Assembly (NCBI GenBank): GCA_963813435.1
Contig: CAWEYY010000002.1
Location: 248,001-312,000 of the forward strand
Direction of reading: 5' to 3'
DNA: 64,000 nt
Source: AC-32 sp963813435
Lineage (GTDB): Bacteria > Actinomycetota > Thermoleophilia > Gaiellales > Gaiellaceae
Under the pieces are notes generated by a model. It ran no database searches. It was not told the DNA's origin and saw only the letters and a program-made list of their open reading frames with translations. This document shows, piece after piece, positions 18,043 through 26,605 of the stretch. A program made the translations under genes and the position numbers. Each line of letters starts with the position of its first letter. Position 1 is the first letter of the stretch.

Positions 18043-18074
18043 TCGTCCTCCTCCGTGTCGGTCCGCTTTCCACT

Positions 18075-18809
18075 CTAGGGCGTCCGCCGTCTTAGCGTCA
18101 TGGCGCCGAGAACGAGCGCGAGCATGGCCGCGCCGAGCGTTACCGACACGTCGAGGGCGAAGCGAGCGTCGAAGGTTCCCCGGATCGCGTGCGAGAGGGC
18201 GCCGTAGGCGTACGTCAGCGGGAGCAGCGCCGACAGCACGCGGAGCCAGTCGGCCATCTGGGAACGGGGGACGAACAGCCCACAGAGAAGCAGCTGCGGG
18301 AGCACGACCGCCGGCATGAACTGCACCGCCTGGAACTCCGTCGAGGCGAACGCGCTCGCGAAGAGGCCGAGCGCCATGCCGAGGATCGCATTCCCAATCG
18401 CGAGCGCGACCACGACCCAGACCGGGCCGACGCTTTGGAGGTCGAGAAAGAGGAAGGCGATCCCCGAGACGAGCGACGCCTGAAGCGCGGCCATCGCCGC
18501 GAACGCGATCCCGTAGCCGACGAGGAGGTCGAGCTTCGCGAGCGGCAGGGTCATCAGCCGTTCGAGCGTGCCCGTCGTGCGTTCCCGCAGCATCGTGATC
18601 GAGGTGACGACGAACATCGAGACGAACGGGAACAGCCCGAGCAGCGGACCGCCGACGTGCTGGAAGACCAGCTCCCGACCGGCGAAGATCTCGTGCAGCA
18701 GGACGATCAGCAGCGACGGCACGCCGAGCATGAGGCCGACGGTGCGCGGGTCGCGGCGCAGCTGGGTGAGCACGCGTGCCGCGACGGCGCCGGTCACGCG
18801 CAGGCTCAC
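18075..18809 (-). CDS. ABC-2 type exporter permease
   Basis: Six-helix ABC-2 permease of 244 residues: RRDPRTVGLMLGVPSLLIVL, LFPFVSMFVVTSITMLRERT followed by TGTLERLMTLPLAKLDLLVG (the conserved RERTTGTLERLMTLP element), and AVQFMPAVVLPQLLLCGLFV. It pairs with the ATPase encoded just upstream at 18907. The substrate cannot be read from sequence; such pairs often export lipids or drugs. Confidence 0.85.
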   Translation of the reverse strand: MSLRVTGAVAARVLTQLRRDPRTVGLMLGVPSLLIVLLHEIFAGRELVFQHVGGPLLGLFPFVSMFVVTSITMLRERTTGTLERLMTLPLAKLDLLVGYGIAFAAMAALQASLVSGIAFLFLDLQSVGPVWVVVALAIGNAILGMALGLFASAFASTEFQAVQFMPAVVLPQLLLCGLFVPRSQMADWLRVLSALLPLTYAYGALSHAIRGTFDARFALDVSVTLGAAMLALVLGAMTLRRRTP

Positions 18810-18848
18810 AGGCCAACCCCCTGACGGAAAGCGTGTCGACCGGTCGGT

Positions 18849-18908
18849 TCAGACGGCCGCGCGGACAACGCCCGTCCGGCCTGAAAGAGACGACGCAAGC
18901 GTCGTCTC
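18849..18908 (-). repeat. Two-hairpin dispersed repeat, copy 2
   Basis: TCAGACGGCC...GGCCTGA forms hairpin A (18849-18884). GAGACGACGC-AA-GCGTCGTCTC (18887-18908) is a perfect 10-bp hairpin B. It lies in the 97-base gap between the ABC ATPase and permease genes; hairpin B overlaps the ATPase stop codon at 18907-18909. It could attenuate transcription or protect mRNA between the two genes. Confidence 0.7.
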
Positions 18909-19626
18909 ACGGCCCCGCCTCGTCGACCAGGCGCAGAAAGGCGTCCTCGAGATCGTCGGTGCCCGTCCGGCGCAGGATCTCCGGCAGCGTTCCGGACGCG
19001 AGCAGGAGCCCCTCGCGGAGGAGTACGAGCTCGTCGCAGCGCTCGGCCTCGTCCATGACATGGCTGGAGACGAGGACGGCCCGGTTCTCTCCCGCGAGCC
19101 GGTGGAACGTGTCCCAGAGATCGCGGCGCAGCAGCGGGTCGAGGCCGACCGTCGGCTCGTCGAGCACGAGCAGCTCCGGGTCGCCGAGGAGCGCGCTCGC
19201 GAGCGACACCCGCGCCCGCTGGCCGCCCGAGAGGCGGTTGACGACGCGGTTGACCTCGCCGAGCAGGTCGACGGTCTCGAGCGCCGACTCGATCCGTCCG
19301 GGCGGCGTGGCGAGAATCCGCGAGAAGAAGCTGAGGTTCTCGCGAACGGTGAGGTCGCCGTAGACGGACGGCGCCTGGGTCACGTAGGCGACCCTGCTGC
19401 GGAGCGGCGCCGAGCCGGCGGGCTCCCCGAGGACGCTGATCGAGCCGCCCTGCACCCGTTGCACCCCCACGATCGCGCGCATCAGCGTCGACTTCCCGCT
19501 GCCGTTCGGCCCGAGCAGTCCGGTGACGACGCCCCGCGCTACCGAGAGAGACAGCTGGTCGAACACGAGCGTTCCGTTGCGCTCGACGTGCAGGCCGTCG
19601 ACGACGATCCCTGGTTGAACCTCCAT
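18907..19626 (-). CDS. ABC transporter ATPase, exporter type
   Basis: A 239-residue nucleotide-binding protein. Walker A is GPNGSGKST, the Q-loop AYVTQAPS, the signature LSGGQRARVSLA, Walker B LLVLDEPTVGLD and the switch histidine SSHVMDEAERC. It fits the DrrA/ABC-2 exporter group. ATG 19626 gives MEVQPGIVVDGLHVERNG, the normal family start; a TTG at 19647 would add seven residues. It is followed by the repeat element and then the permease gene. Confidence 0.85.
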   Translation of the reverse strand: MEVQPGIVVDGLHVERNGTLVFDQLSLSVARGVVTGLLGPNGSGKSTLMRAIVGVQRVQGGSISVLGEPAGSAPLRSRVAYVTQAPSVYGDLTVRENLSFFSRILATPPGRIESALETVDLLGEVNRVVNRLSGGQRARVSLASALLGDPELLVLDEPTVGLDPLLRRDLWDTFHRLAGENRAVLVSSHVMDEAERCDELVLLREGLLLASGTLPEILRRTGTDDLEDAFLRLVDEAGP

Positions 19627-19661
19627 CTCGGCCGTATGTTCCCGCAATAGGGTTCCCAGCG

Positions 19662-20597
19662 ATGGTTCCCGTCTTCAGCGCGGCGCAGGTCGAAGCCGCC
19701 GTGTCCCCGGAGCGGGCGCTCGAGGCTGTCCGCGACGCGTTCGTCAGCTACGCGCGGGGCGAGTGGTCGATGCCGCCCAAGGTCTATGTTCCGGCGTATC
19801 CGGCCGGGGACTTCCGCGCCATGCCCGCGCTCGGCGCGGGCCACGCGGCACTGAAGTGGGTGACGTCGTTTCCCGGAAACCCGGAGCGAGGGCTGCCGAC
19901 CGTCACCGGGCTCGTGCTGCTCTCGGACGCGTCGAACGGCGCGCTCGTCGCCGTGCTCGATGCCGCCGCGGTGACGGCTCTGCGAACCGGCGCGGCGGCG
20001 GTGCTGGCCGCCGAGACACTCGGGCGCGCGGACGCGGAGAGCGCTGCGGTCGTCGGCGCCGGTGTGAACGGGAAGGCGGCAGCGCGGACCTTCCTGGCGC
20101 GCGGGCGGTCGGCCGCGCTCTGGGACGTGGACGCCGGTCGCGCCGAGGCGGCCGCGGCTGAACTCGGCGCCTCCGTCGCCGCGTCGAGGGAGGAGGCTCT
20201 TGCGGCAGACCTTCTCGTGACGATGACGCCCGGCCACGAGGTCCTGCTTCCGCCGGGCTCGGTCCGGGCTGGCCAGCACGTGAGCCTGATGGGCGCCGAC
20301 GGGCCGGGGAAGGCGGAGATCGCGGTCGAGGAGCTCGTTCGCGCGCGGGTGTTCTGCGACGACTGGGAGCAGGCGAGCCACAACGGGGAGCTCGCCCATG
20401 CGGTCGAGGCCGGCGCGATCGGGCGGAACGACGTGAAGCAGCTCGGGGACGTGCTCGCCGGTTCGGCCGACGGGCGCCGCGACGACGACGAGATCACGGT
20501 GTTCGACTCCACCGGCCTCGCGATCCAGGATCTGGCCATCGCGCTCGCCGCAATGGAGCGCGCCTACGAGCTGGACCTCGCCACGCTCGATCTGTAG
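19662..20597 (+). CDS. Ornithine cyclodeaminase/mu-crystallin family dehydrogenase
   Basis: A 311-residue NAD(P)-binding protein with the family pattern MPPKVYV, HAALKWVTSFPGNPERGLPT (substrate Lys), ALRTGAAAVLAAETLGR and a Rossmann loop VVGAGVNGKAA. It could be an ornithine cyclodeaminase, an alanine or other amino acid/imine dehydrogenase; the substrate residues do not settle it. It is divergent from the ABC ATPase gene and only 9 bases ahead of a GNAT acetyltransferase in the same direction. Confidence 0.8.
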   Translation: MVPVFSAAQVEAAVSPERALEAVRDAFVSYARGEWSMPPKVYVPAYPAGDFRAMPALGAGHAALKWVTSFPGNPERGLPTVTGLVLLSDASNGALVAVLDAAAVTALRTGAAAVLAAETLGRADAESAAVVGAGVNGKAAARTFLARGRSAALWDVDAGRAEAAAAELGASVAASREEALAADLLVTMTPGHEVLLPPGSVRAGQHVSLMGADGPGKAEIAVEELVRARVFCDDWEQASHNGELAHAVEAGAIGRNDVKQLGDVLAGSADGRRDDDEITVFDSTGLAIQDLAIALAAMERAYELDLATLDL

Positions 20598-20606
20598 GCC
20601 GGGAGC

Positions 20607-21038
20607 ATGATTCGTGCAGCGCAGCCGGCAGACGAAGAGATCGTGCGCGGCCTCTTCCGCGAGTACGCGGACTCACTCGGCGTCGATCTCTCGTTCCAGG
20701 ACTTCGAGTCGGAGGTGGGCGACCCGTTCGGCTTCTACGAGCTCGTGCTGCTCACGGAGGACGGGTGCGTCGCGCTTCGGCACATCGACGAGCACACCTG
20801 CGAGATGAAGCGGCTGTACGTGCGGCCGGCTGCGCGCGGCTCCGGTCTCGGACGCCGGCTCGCCGAAGCCGTGATCGCAGCCGGGCGCGAGCGCGGGTAC
20901 GATCGGATGCTTCTCGACACGCTGCCGAGCATGGCCGCCGCACAGCGGCTCTACGAGTCGCTCGGGTTCCGCGAGACGGCCGCGTACCGCCACAACCCCG
21001 TGCCGGGCGCAACGTTCCTCGAGCTCGAGCTCTCGTAG
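20607..21038 (+). CDS. GNAT-family N-acetyltransferase
   Basis: A 143-residue single GNAT domain. CEMKRLYVRPAARGSGLGRR contains beta4 and the acetyl-CoA pyrophosphate loop (RGSGLG), and AAAQRLYESLGFRETAAYRH is the typical C-terminal motif B. Substrate unknown. It follows the ornithine cyclodeaminase-family gene by 9 bases and precedes the SnoaL-like gene by 11 bases. Confidence 0.82.
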   Translation: MIRAAQPADEEIVRGLFREYADSLGVDLSFQDFESEVGDPFGFYELVLLTEDGCVALRHIDEHTCEMKRLYVRPAARGSGLGRRLAEAVIAAGRERGYDRMLLDTLPSMAAAQRLYESLGFRETAAYRHNPVPGATFLELELS

Positions 21039-21049
21039 GATCGCCGCGC

Positions 21050-21493
21050 ATGGGAGCAGAGGAGAACAAGGCGCTCGTCCGGAGGTTCTACGAAGAGGTC
21101 TGGGTCAAGGGCAATCTCGACGCGGCCGGCGAGGTGTTCGCCCGGGACTACGTGCGCCACGACTTCCGCGCGACCGATGCGCTCCCCGGACCGGAAGGGC
21201 AGAAGAAGACCGCCGCGGACTTCCGGGCGGCCTTTCCCGATCTTCGCTTCGAGATCGAGCTTCTGATCGCCGACGACCAGTACGTCGTGGGCCGGTGGAC
21301 CGCGTCAGGGACGAACCTCGGACCGTAGGGCACGCTCGAGCCGACCCGCCGCGCCGTCACGTTCTCCGCGCCGAACATCTTCCGGTTCGAAGACGGCAAG
21401 GTCGTCGAGCTCTCGAACCACCGGGACGATCTCGGCTTGATGGAGCAGCTCGGCGCGCCGATCCATGCCGGGGCGGCCGAGCCCGAGTCCTAG
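21050..21493 (+). pseudogene. SnoaL-like/ester cyclase protein interrupted by an in-frame TAG
   Basis: ATG 21050 starts NKALVRRFYEEVWVKGNLDA and continues through DRHDF-type wording (FARDYVRHDFRATDALPGPE) and AAFPDLRFEIELLIADDQYV. A TAG at 21326-21328 then stops the frame, yet the same frame goes on with RRAVTFSAPNIFRFEDGKVV and LSNHRDDLGLMEQLGA to a second stop at 21491-21493. The second part is the normal C-terminal half of the SnoaL-like fold. One base change (for example TAC to TAG) explains it. Either a recent nonsense mutation or a base error. Confidence 0.7.
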
Positions 21494-21882
21494 TCCTGCG
21501 GCTGGGAGAGCTCCTGGCCGAAGGCGATGTCGTGGCCGTCGGGGTCCTGGACGCCGAACTCGCGAAACCCCCAGGGCGTGTCGTAGATCTCGTAGTCGAT
21601 CCCGGCGCCGCGCTCCTGGACCTCGGCGTAGACGGCGTCGGCGTCGTCGACGCGGATGTACGCGTTGCAGGTCTTGTCGACGATCCTCCAGTTCGGGACG
21701 ATCCGCGCCGGGTCCGGCGCGAGCGCGAGGAGGATCACCGCCGCGTCGCGCTGGACCACGGCGAAGTTCGACGGCTCGCCGTAGAGCTCGCACTCGAAGC
21801 CGAGCCGGTCGCGGTAGAACTCAACGGCGCGGTCGAGATCGCCGACGAGGAGCAGCGGCGAGATTCCGGTCAGAGTCGCCAC
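21490..21882 (-). CDS. VOC (glyoxalase/bleomycin resistance) family protein
   Basis: 130 residues with two beta-alpha-beta-beta-beta halves: DLDRAVEFYRDRLGFECELY starts the first, and DDADAVYAEVQERGAGIDYE the second, ending in FREFGVQDPDGHDIAFGQE with a Glu/His metal pattern. It may be a lyase, dioxygenase or binding protein; no substrate can be assigned. Its stop overlaps the end of the convergent SnoaL-like gene by 4 bases. Confidence 0.8.
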   Translation of the reverse strand: MATLTGISPLLLVGDLDRAVEFYRDRLGFECELYGEPSNFAVVQRDAAVILLALAPDPARIVPNWRIVDKTCNAYIRVDDADAVYAEVQERGAGIDYEIYDTPWGFREFGVQDPDGHDIAFGQELSQPQD

Positions 21883-21891
21883 GAAGGGATC

Positions 21892-22341
21892 CTAGGCGTC
21901 GAGGTTCGCGCGGAGGGTCTCGGCAACCCGCTTGCGCTCTGCGTCGCCGCCGTCCGGTGGCCGCCAGGGCGGAGCGCCCCACACGCAGCCTGGCTGGACC
22001 GTGTCATCCGCGTAGCGCGGAACGACGTGCAGGTGGAAGTGGAAGACGTCCTGTCCCGCGCGCTCGCCGGAGTTCTGGCGGAGGTTGACGCCGATCGCCC
22101 CGAGCTCGTCTCGCATGACCCTCGCGAGGCGCTGAGCGAACTCGATCGAGGCGACCAGCTCTTCCGGCTCGACCGTCCAGATGTCCCGGCGATGCGCTCG
22201 AGGGACGACCAGCGTGTGGCCCCACGTCGCCGGCGGTTCGCACAGGAACGCCAGAACGCTGGCGTTCTCGGCCACGATCTCCTGCTCGCGCTCGCGGGCG
22301 ACGATCTCGCAGAACACGCACTGCCCTATCCGGGTCTTCAT
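21892..22341 (-). CDS. HIT-family hydrolase
   Basis: 149 residues; the histidine triad is FHFHLHVVPR, and CVFCEIVARE near the start is the zinc-type Cys pair of bacterial HIT proteins. LRQNSGERAGQDVFHFHLH is the common segment before the triad. These enzymes hydrolyse nucleotide conjugates such as AMP-lysine or dinucleoside polyphosphates. It is downstream of dprA in the same direction (12-base gap). Confidence 0.88.
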   Translation of the reverse strand: MKTRIGQCVFCEIVAREREQEIVAENASVLAFLCEPPATWGHTLVVPRAHRRDIWTVEPEELVASIEFAQRLARVMRDELGAIGVNLRQNSGERAGQDVFHFHLHVVPRYADDTVQPGCVWGAPPWRPPDGGDAERKRVAETLRANLDA

Positions 22342-22353
22342 ATGTCGGCGATC

Positions 22354-23346
22354 CTAGTCCGGCGGCCTCACCCCTCGGTACAGCCCATCCGCCTGAACCA
22401 CCGCTCCCGCAAGCTCGAGATCGGTCAGCGCGGACGAGAGCGCGGCCGCGTCGAGCCCCGTGAGTCGACCGAGCTGGTCGGCGGCAGCCGACTCGGCTGC
22501 GAGCGCCGCTAGTACCGCCGTTGCATCCTCGCCCAGCTCGAACTCACTCGCCGGAGCCGGTTCGATGCCGAGGGACTGCAGCACGTCGTCTGCCGACGTC
22601 AGCGGCGTCGCTCCGACGCGCAGCAGGGCGTTCGTGCCAACCGACAGAGCCGACGTGATCTCGCCAGGCACCGCGAAGACCTCACGGCCGGCCTCGAGCG
22701 CGAAGTCGGCGGTGATCAGCGCGCCGCTTCGCTCGCGCGCCTCGACGATCACGGTTGCCGTCGCGAGCCCGGCGATGATGCGGTTCCGGGCCGGGAAGCG
22801 CCAGGGTGCGGGCTCCACGCCGGGTGCGTACTCGGAGACGACGAGGCCCGTCTCGGCGATCCCGCGCGCGAGCTGAGCGTGGGTGGCCGGGTAGTCCCGA
22901 TCGACGCCGCATCCGAGCACGGCGACGGTTGTCCCGCCGGCCTCGAGCGCGCCCCGGTGAGCTTCGCCGTCGACGCCTCGGGCGAGCCCGCTGACGACCA
23001 CGAGCCCGGCAGCGGCGAGCTCGCGGCCGAGAAAGCGCGCAGTCTGAGCGCCGTACGACGAGCAGGCGCGGGCGCCGACGATCGCGACCGCTGGAGACGC
23101 AAGGAGCTCTGCCTCGGCGTCTCCACGCAGAAACAGTCCGGCGGGTGGATCGTGGAGCTCACGAAGCAGCGGCGAAAAGGCAGACTCGGAGCGACCGACG
23201 AACCGCAGCCCGCTCGCGCGGAGCGAGGTGAGGTACCGCTCGGCGTCGAATTCGCGCCGGAAGCGCTCAAACCGCCTCTCCCGAGGCTCCTTGACGACAT
23301 GCGTGCCGGTCTCGGCGGCGAACACCGCGAGCGCCAGATCGCTCAT
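22354..23346 (-). CDS. dprA: DNA processing protein DprA/Smf
   Basis: Loads RecA on incoming single-stranded DNA during transformation. The Rossmann-like core is complete: AIVGARACSSYGAQTARFLG, VVSGLARGVDGEAHRGALEA, TVAVLGCGVDRDYPATHAQL, GLVVSEYAPG, PARNRIIAGLATATVIVEAR and ALITADFALEAGREVFAVPG. A C-terminal winged-helix segment follows (AADQLGRLTGLDAAALSSAL). The ATG at 23346 overlaps the comM stop (ATGA). 330 residues is a normal length. Confidence 0.93.
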   Translation of the reverse strand: MSDLALAVFAAETGTHVVKEPRERRFERFRREFDAERYLTSLRASGLRFVGRSESAFSPLLRELHDPPAGLFLRGDAEAELLASPAVAIVGARACSSYGAQTARFLGRELAAAGLVVVSGLARGVDGEAHRGALEAGGTTVAVLGCGVDRDYPATHAQLARGIAETGLVVSEYAPGVEPAPWRFPARNRIIAGLATATVIVEARERSGALITADFALEAGREVFAVPGEITSALSVGTNALLRVGATPLTSADDVLQSLGIEPAPASEFELGEDATAVLAALAAESAAADQLGRLTGLDAAALSSALTDLELAGAVVQADGLYRGVRPPD

Positions 23347-24815
23347 CGAGGGCCCAGCTCCGTCGGTGCGCGGAAGGACAACGCTTCGGCAACGTGCTCG
23401 GCCGCGACCTCCTTGGCGCCCGCCAGGAGGGCCGCCGTCCGCGCGACGCGCGCCACGCGTGCCCTTCCGCGTGCCGAAAGGGGTAGCCTCTCGACCGCGC
23501 GCGAGAGCAGTTCGTTCGCATCCTCCGAGCGCTTCAGCGGGCTCCCGCGGGCGCGTTCCCGAGCGGCCTCGACCCGGCACCGGACGGCTTCGGAGCTCTC
23601 GCCCGCGCCGCCTTCGAGCTCTCGCGCGCGGGGGCGCGGGACCGTGACGAGCAGGTCGAAGCGATCGAGCAGCGCCCGCGACAGCTTGTCGCGGTAGGCA
23701 GCGAGCCGAGCGGCGGAGCAGGAGCACTCGGCCGCCGGATCGCCACGGGCTCCGCACGGGCAGAGGTTCATGGTCGCCACGAGCTGGAAGCGCGCGGGGA
23801 AGACGAGCTTGCCGCCGACGCGGGCGATAGCGATCGCCCCGTCCTCCAGCGGCTGGCGTAAGGCCTCGAGCGCGTTCCGCGGGAACTCGGCGAGCTCGTC
23901 CAGGAAGAGCACACCGCGGTGGGCAAGGCTCGCTTCTCCTGGTCGCGGCGAGGAGCCGCCGCCGACGATCGCCGAGACCGACGCCGTGTGGTGCGGCGCG
24001 CGAAACGGCGCCACGGTGACCAGCGGTCGCCCAGGCGGAAGCAGGCCGGCCACAGAATGGATGCGCGTCACCTCGAGCGCCTCGTCCGGCGGAAGCCGCG
24101 GGAGAATCCCGGGCAGACGCCGGGCGAGCATCGTCTTACCGGTCCCGGGTGGGCCCCCGAGGAGCAGGTTGTGACCGCCCGCGGCCCCGAGCTCGAGGGC
24201 GCGCCGGGCCCGCTCCTGGCCCCGAACATCCGCGAGATCGGGCACGAAGGCCAGTGGTTCCGCCCCGTTTCCGTTCGCCGCCAGCTCGTCGGGCGGAGGC
24301 GGTTGCCATTCACCGCGCAGGTAGGCCACCGCCTCCGCCAGGTGCCGCACGGGCACGGGCTCGATTCCTGCGAGCGCCGCCTCGGCCGCACAATCGGCAG
24401 CGCATAAGAGCCTCGTCAGCCCTGCCTGCCGCGCGCCCTCGGCTGCAGCGAGCGCACCCCCGACCGCGCGAAGCCGTCCGTCGAGCGCCAGCTCGCCGAC
24501 AGACGCGTGGCCGTGGAGCGCCTCCGGCGGAACCTGGCGGGACGCCGACAGCACGGCCAGGGCGATCGGCAGGTCGAAGCCAGACCCTTCCTTCCGCAGC
24601 TCCGCGGGCGCGAGGTTGACCGTGATCCGCCGCGTCGGCCACTCGAGCTCGGCCGACGCGATCCCGCTGCGGACCCGCTCCTTCGCCTCCTGGCAGGCGC
24701 GGTCGGCGAGGCCGACGATGGCGAATGCCGGAACGCCGAGCTGGAGGTGCGCCTCGACCTCGACGCGTCGCGCGTCCAGGCCGACTAGCGCGTGCGTGAC
24801 GGTGCGAGCGAGCAC
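23343..24815 (-). CDS. comM: YifB/ComM-type Mg chelatase-like AAA+ ATPase
   Basis: 490 residues: an N-terminal Lon-like ChlI domain (VEVEAHLQLGVPAFAIVGLA, GSGFDLPIALAVL), then the AAA+ core with Walker A GPPGTGKT (221-228), SVAGLLPPGRPLVTVAPFRA, PHHTASVSAIVGGGS, Walker B GVLFLDELAEF, and the Cys-rich insertion MNLCPCGARGDPAAECSC. ComM is a helicase that promotes branch migration during integration of transformed DNA. It is encoded directly before dprA and coupled to it, so natural competence or at least recombination of foreign DNA is suggested. Confidence 0.92.
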   Translation of the reverse strand: MLARTVTHALVGLDARRVEVEAHLQLGVPAFAIVGLADRACQEAKERVRSGIASAELEWPTRRITVNLAPAELRKEGSGFDLPIALAVLSASRQVPPEALHGHASVGELALDGRLRAVGGALAAAEGARQAGLTRLLCAADCAAEAALAGIEPVPVRHLAEAVAYLRGEWQPPPPDELAANGNGAEPLAFVPDLADVRGQERARRALELGAAGGHNLLLGGPPGTGKTMLARRLPGILPRLPPDEALEVTRIHSVAGLLPPGRPLVTVAPFRAPHHTASVSAIVGGGSSPRPGEASLAHRGVLFLDELAEFPRNALEALRQPLEDGAIAIARVGGKLVFPARFQLVATMNLCPCGARGDPAAECSCSAARLAAYRDKLSRALLDRFDLLVTVPRPRARELEGGAGESSEAVRCRVEAARERARGSPLKRSEDANELLSRAVERLPLSARGRARVARVARTAALLAGAKEVAAEHVAEALSFRAPTELGPR

Positions 24816-24875
24816 ACGGCCAAGCTAGACGGCAAGCCGTTACGTGTCTGTGACCGGACGGTGACGAAAGTGGAA

Positions 24876-25988
24876 CTACTGTGCGCGCGCCACGAGCACG
24901 TCCTCGAAGAACTCGCCCGCGCGCCGCCCGGTGCGCCGATTCACGTGCCGGCGGTACCGCTCCTCCAGCCGCAAACCCGCCCGCTCCAGGATCTCCGGAT
25001 ACAGATCGCGGCGATCGTTGATCACGATCACGACCGAGGCGCCGCGCCGCAGCGACCCGCGCACGTTCGCGAAGACATCGGCCACCCCGCTCACGTACGC
25101 GGCCAGCGCCGCCCGGCTCGTTCCCTTGCCGAGCTCGAGCCCGCCGAAGTCCTCGAGCCCCAGCAGCTCGTACGCGTAGCGGTGCTGCTCGTGGTAGTCG
25201 ATCAGCCCGGGGTACGGAGGCGAGGTGACCACCCCGTCGAACCGGCCGCCGAAGTCGAGCTCCCGCGCGTCGCCGTGCAGCACGACCGCATCGCGCCCAC
25301 GCGTCCGCACGCGCGCGAACTCCCGGATCCGCTTCAGCGTGTCGAACGAGTAGCGCCGCAGGAACCGCCGCGCCTCGCCGACGGGCCGGCACGTCCGCCG
25401 GTGCTTGTGGCACCAGTACTCCGCCCGCTGGGGCACGCGCGGGAAGTCCAGGTCGAAATGGGTCGTCCGCCGAGCCGACCGCGCCGCGCGCGCCAACACG
25501 ACCCGCAGCACGTCCGCGTGCTCGTAGTCCTCGACCAGGCCGCGGAAGAAGAGCAGCTCGGCTACCGCGCGCGGCGCGAACCAGTCGCGTACGTACCGCG
25601 GCACCGGCCCTTCCGGCCGCTTCCCGTCGAACGCCTCGAGCCGCGTGCACGCGTCGCGCAACTCCGATTCGAGCACGAACGGGTTGTACTCCCGCGTCTT
25701 GACCTGCATCAGCAGGCAGTTGAACGCGGCCACGTCCGCCCCGGCCGCGTCGAGCCCGGACTCGAGCGCCTGTACGAGCGTCGTCCCCGAGCCGGCGAAC
25801 GGATCGAGCACACTGCCCTTCGGCACGTGCCGCTCGAGCAGCGCCTCGACCAGTTGCGGGATGAACTTCCCGAGGTACGGGTGCAGGCGGTTGACGTGCT
25901 TCGTCCGCTCCCGCTCGGGGAGGTCGCTCTCGGACCACGACAGGTCGAGATCGATCCCGCTGTAGAGCAGGTCCTGGGTCGAGGCCAC
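24876..25988 (-). CDS. Solitary DNA methyltransferase (N4-cytosine/N6-adenine type)
   Basis: 370 residues. The S-adenosylmethionine motif LDPFAGSGTT lies early (61-70), preceded by HPYLGKFIPQLVEALL, and the catalytic motif TSPPYP lies late (255-260). Between them is about 185 residues with an unusual YWCHKHRRTC (191-200) that may bind metal or DNA. This order (SAM motif first, catalytic motif late) is that of permuted amino-methyltransferases. No restriction endonuclease or specificity subunit is beside it. It lies between comM and a lipoprotein gene inside a housekeeping block, which fits a regulatory or host-marking methylase. Target base and sequence are unknown. Confidence 0.82.
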   Translation of the reverse strand: MASTQDLLYSGIDLDLSWSESDLPERERTKHVNRLHPYLGKFIPQLVEALLERHVPKGSVLDPFAGSGTTLVQALESGLDAAGADVAAFNCLLMQVKTREYNPFVLESELRDACTRLEAFDGKRPEGPVPRYVRDWFAPRAVAELLFFRGLVEDYEHADVLRVVLARAARSARRTTHFDLDFPRVPQRAEYWCHKHRRTCRPVGEARRFLRRYSFDTLKRIREFARVRTRGRDAVVLHGDARELDFGGRFDGVVTSPPYPGLIDYHEQHRYAYELLGLEDFGGLELGKGTSRAALAAYVSGVADVFANVRGSLRRGASVVIVINDRRDLYPEILERAGLRLEERYRRHVNRRTGRRAGEFFEDVLVARAQ

Positions 25989-26028
25989 GGCTCAGAGCGG
26001 GTTCAACGCGCGTCGGCCGACTCCTCGA

Positions 26029-26605
26029 TCAGCGCAGCGGCAGCGGCGTCGGGCGCCCCAGCACCGAGAGGTTGGCGGCCTTCTCGGTGATACCCCAGGC
26101 CCTGAACGCGAGGGTCTTCGCGTCGTAGAGCGCCCAGAGGTAGGACCCTGTCGGAAGTGCCCCGCCTTCCGGAGTACTGGCCAGGTATCCGACGAACTGG
26201 CCGCGCAGCTTGACGAGATACGACGGTGCCTCGCTGTCGACGCCCATCCCGAGCGACGCGAGCCCGCGACTTCTCGTCGATGCGAGGACCTGGCCGTCAC
26301 GGGGATGCGGTTCGCCCGAGTTGATCGAACCCGCCAGTGACATGTCTCGGAGCGCCGAGAGCGCGAGTGCATCGGGAGGCCCCTTGAGATCGACGCCTGC
26401 CGTGACCCGCTTGCGCAAGGTCGCAATGGCTTTCAGGTACGGCGGTGGGCATGTGCCCGCGCGCCTGGACGGAAGGCGGTTGAGCTTGGTGCTCGGACGT
26501 CGAGGCACCGCCGCCGCACGAGGCCAGCATCGTCGCGGCGAGGAGCGCTGTGACTCCGATCCCGACCGGACTAGAAAGCCTCCCGAAGCCGCTCGAGGCG
26601 GCCAT
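26029..26605 (-). pseudogene. Lipoprotein of unknown function, frameshifted
   Basis: ATG 26605 starts a signal peptide with the lipobox ALLAATMLASC and a short Ser/Gln/Pro linker (EHQAQPPSVQARGHMPT). Homogeneous coding sequence then continues in the adjacent frame: YLKAIATLRKRVTAGVDLKG, VDSEAPSYLVKLRGQFVGYL, GSYLWALYDAKTLAFRAWGI. The frames switch near 26450. The mature part of about 140 residues is not recognised. The start overlaps the end of yraN by 35 bases, so it was likely cotranscribed with rnhB and yraN. Confidence 0.5.
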
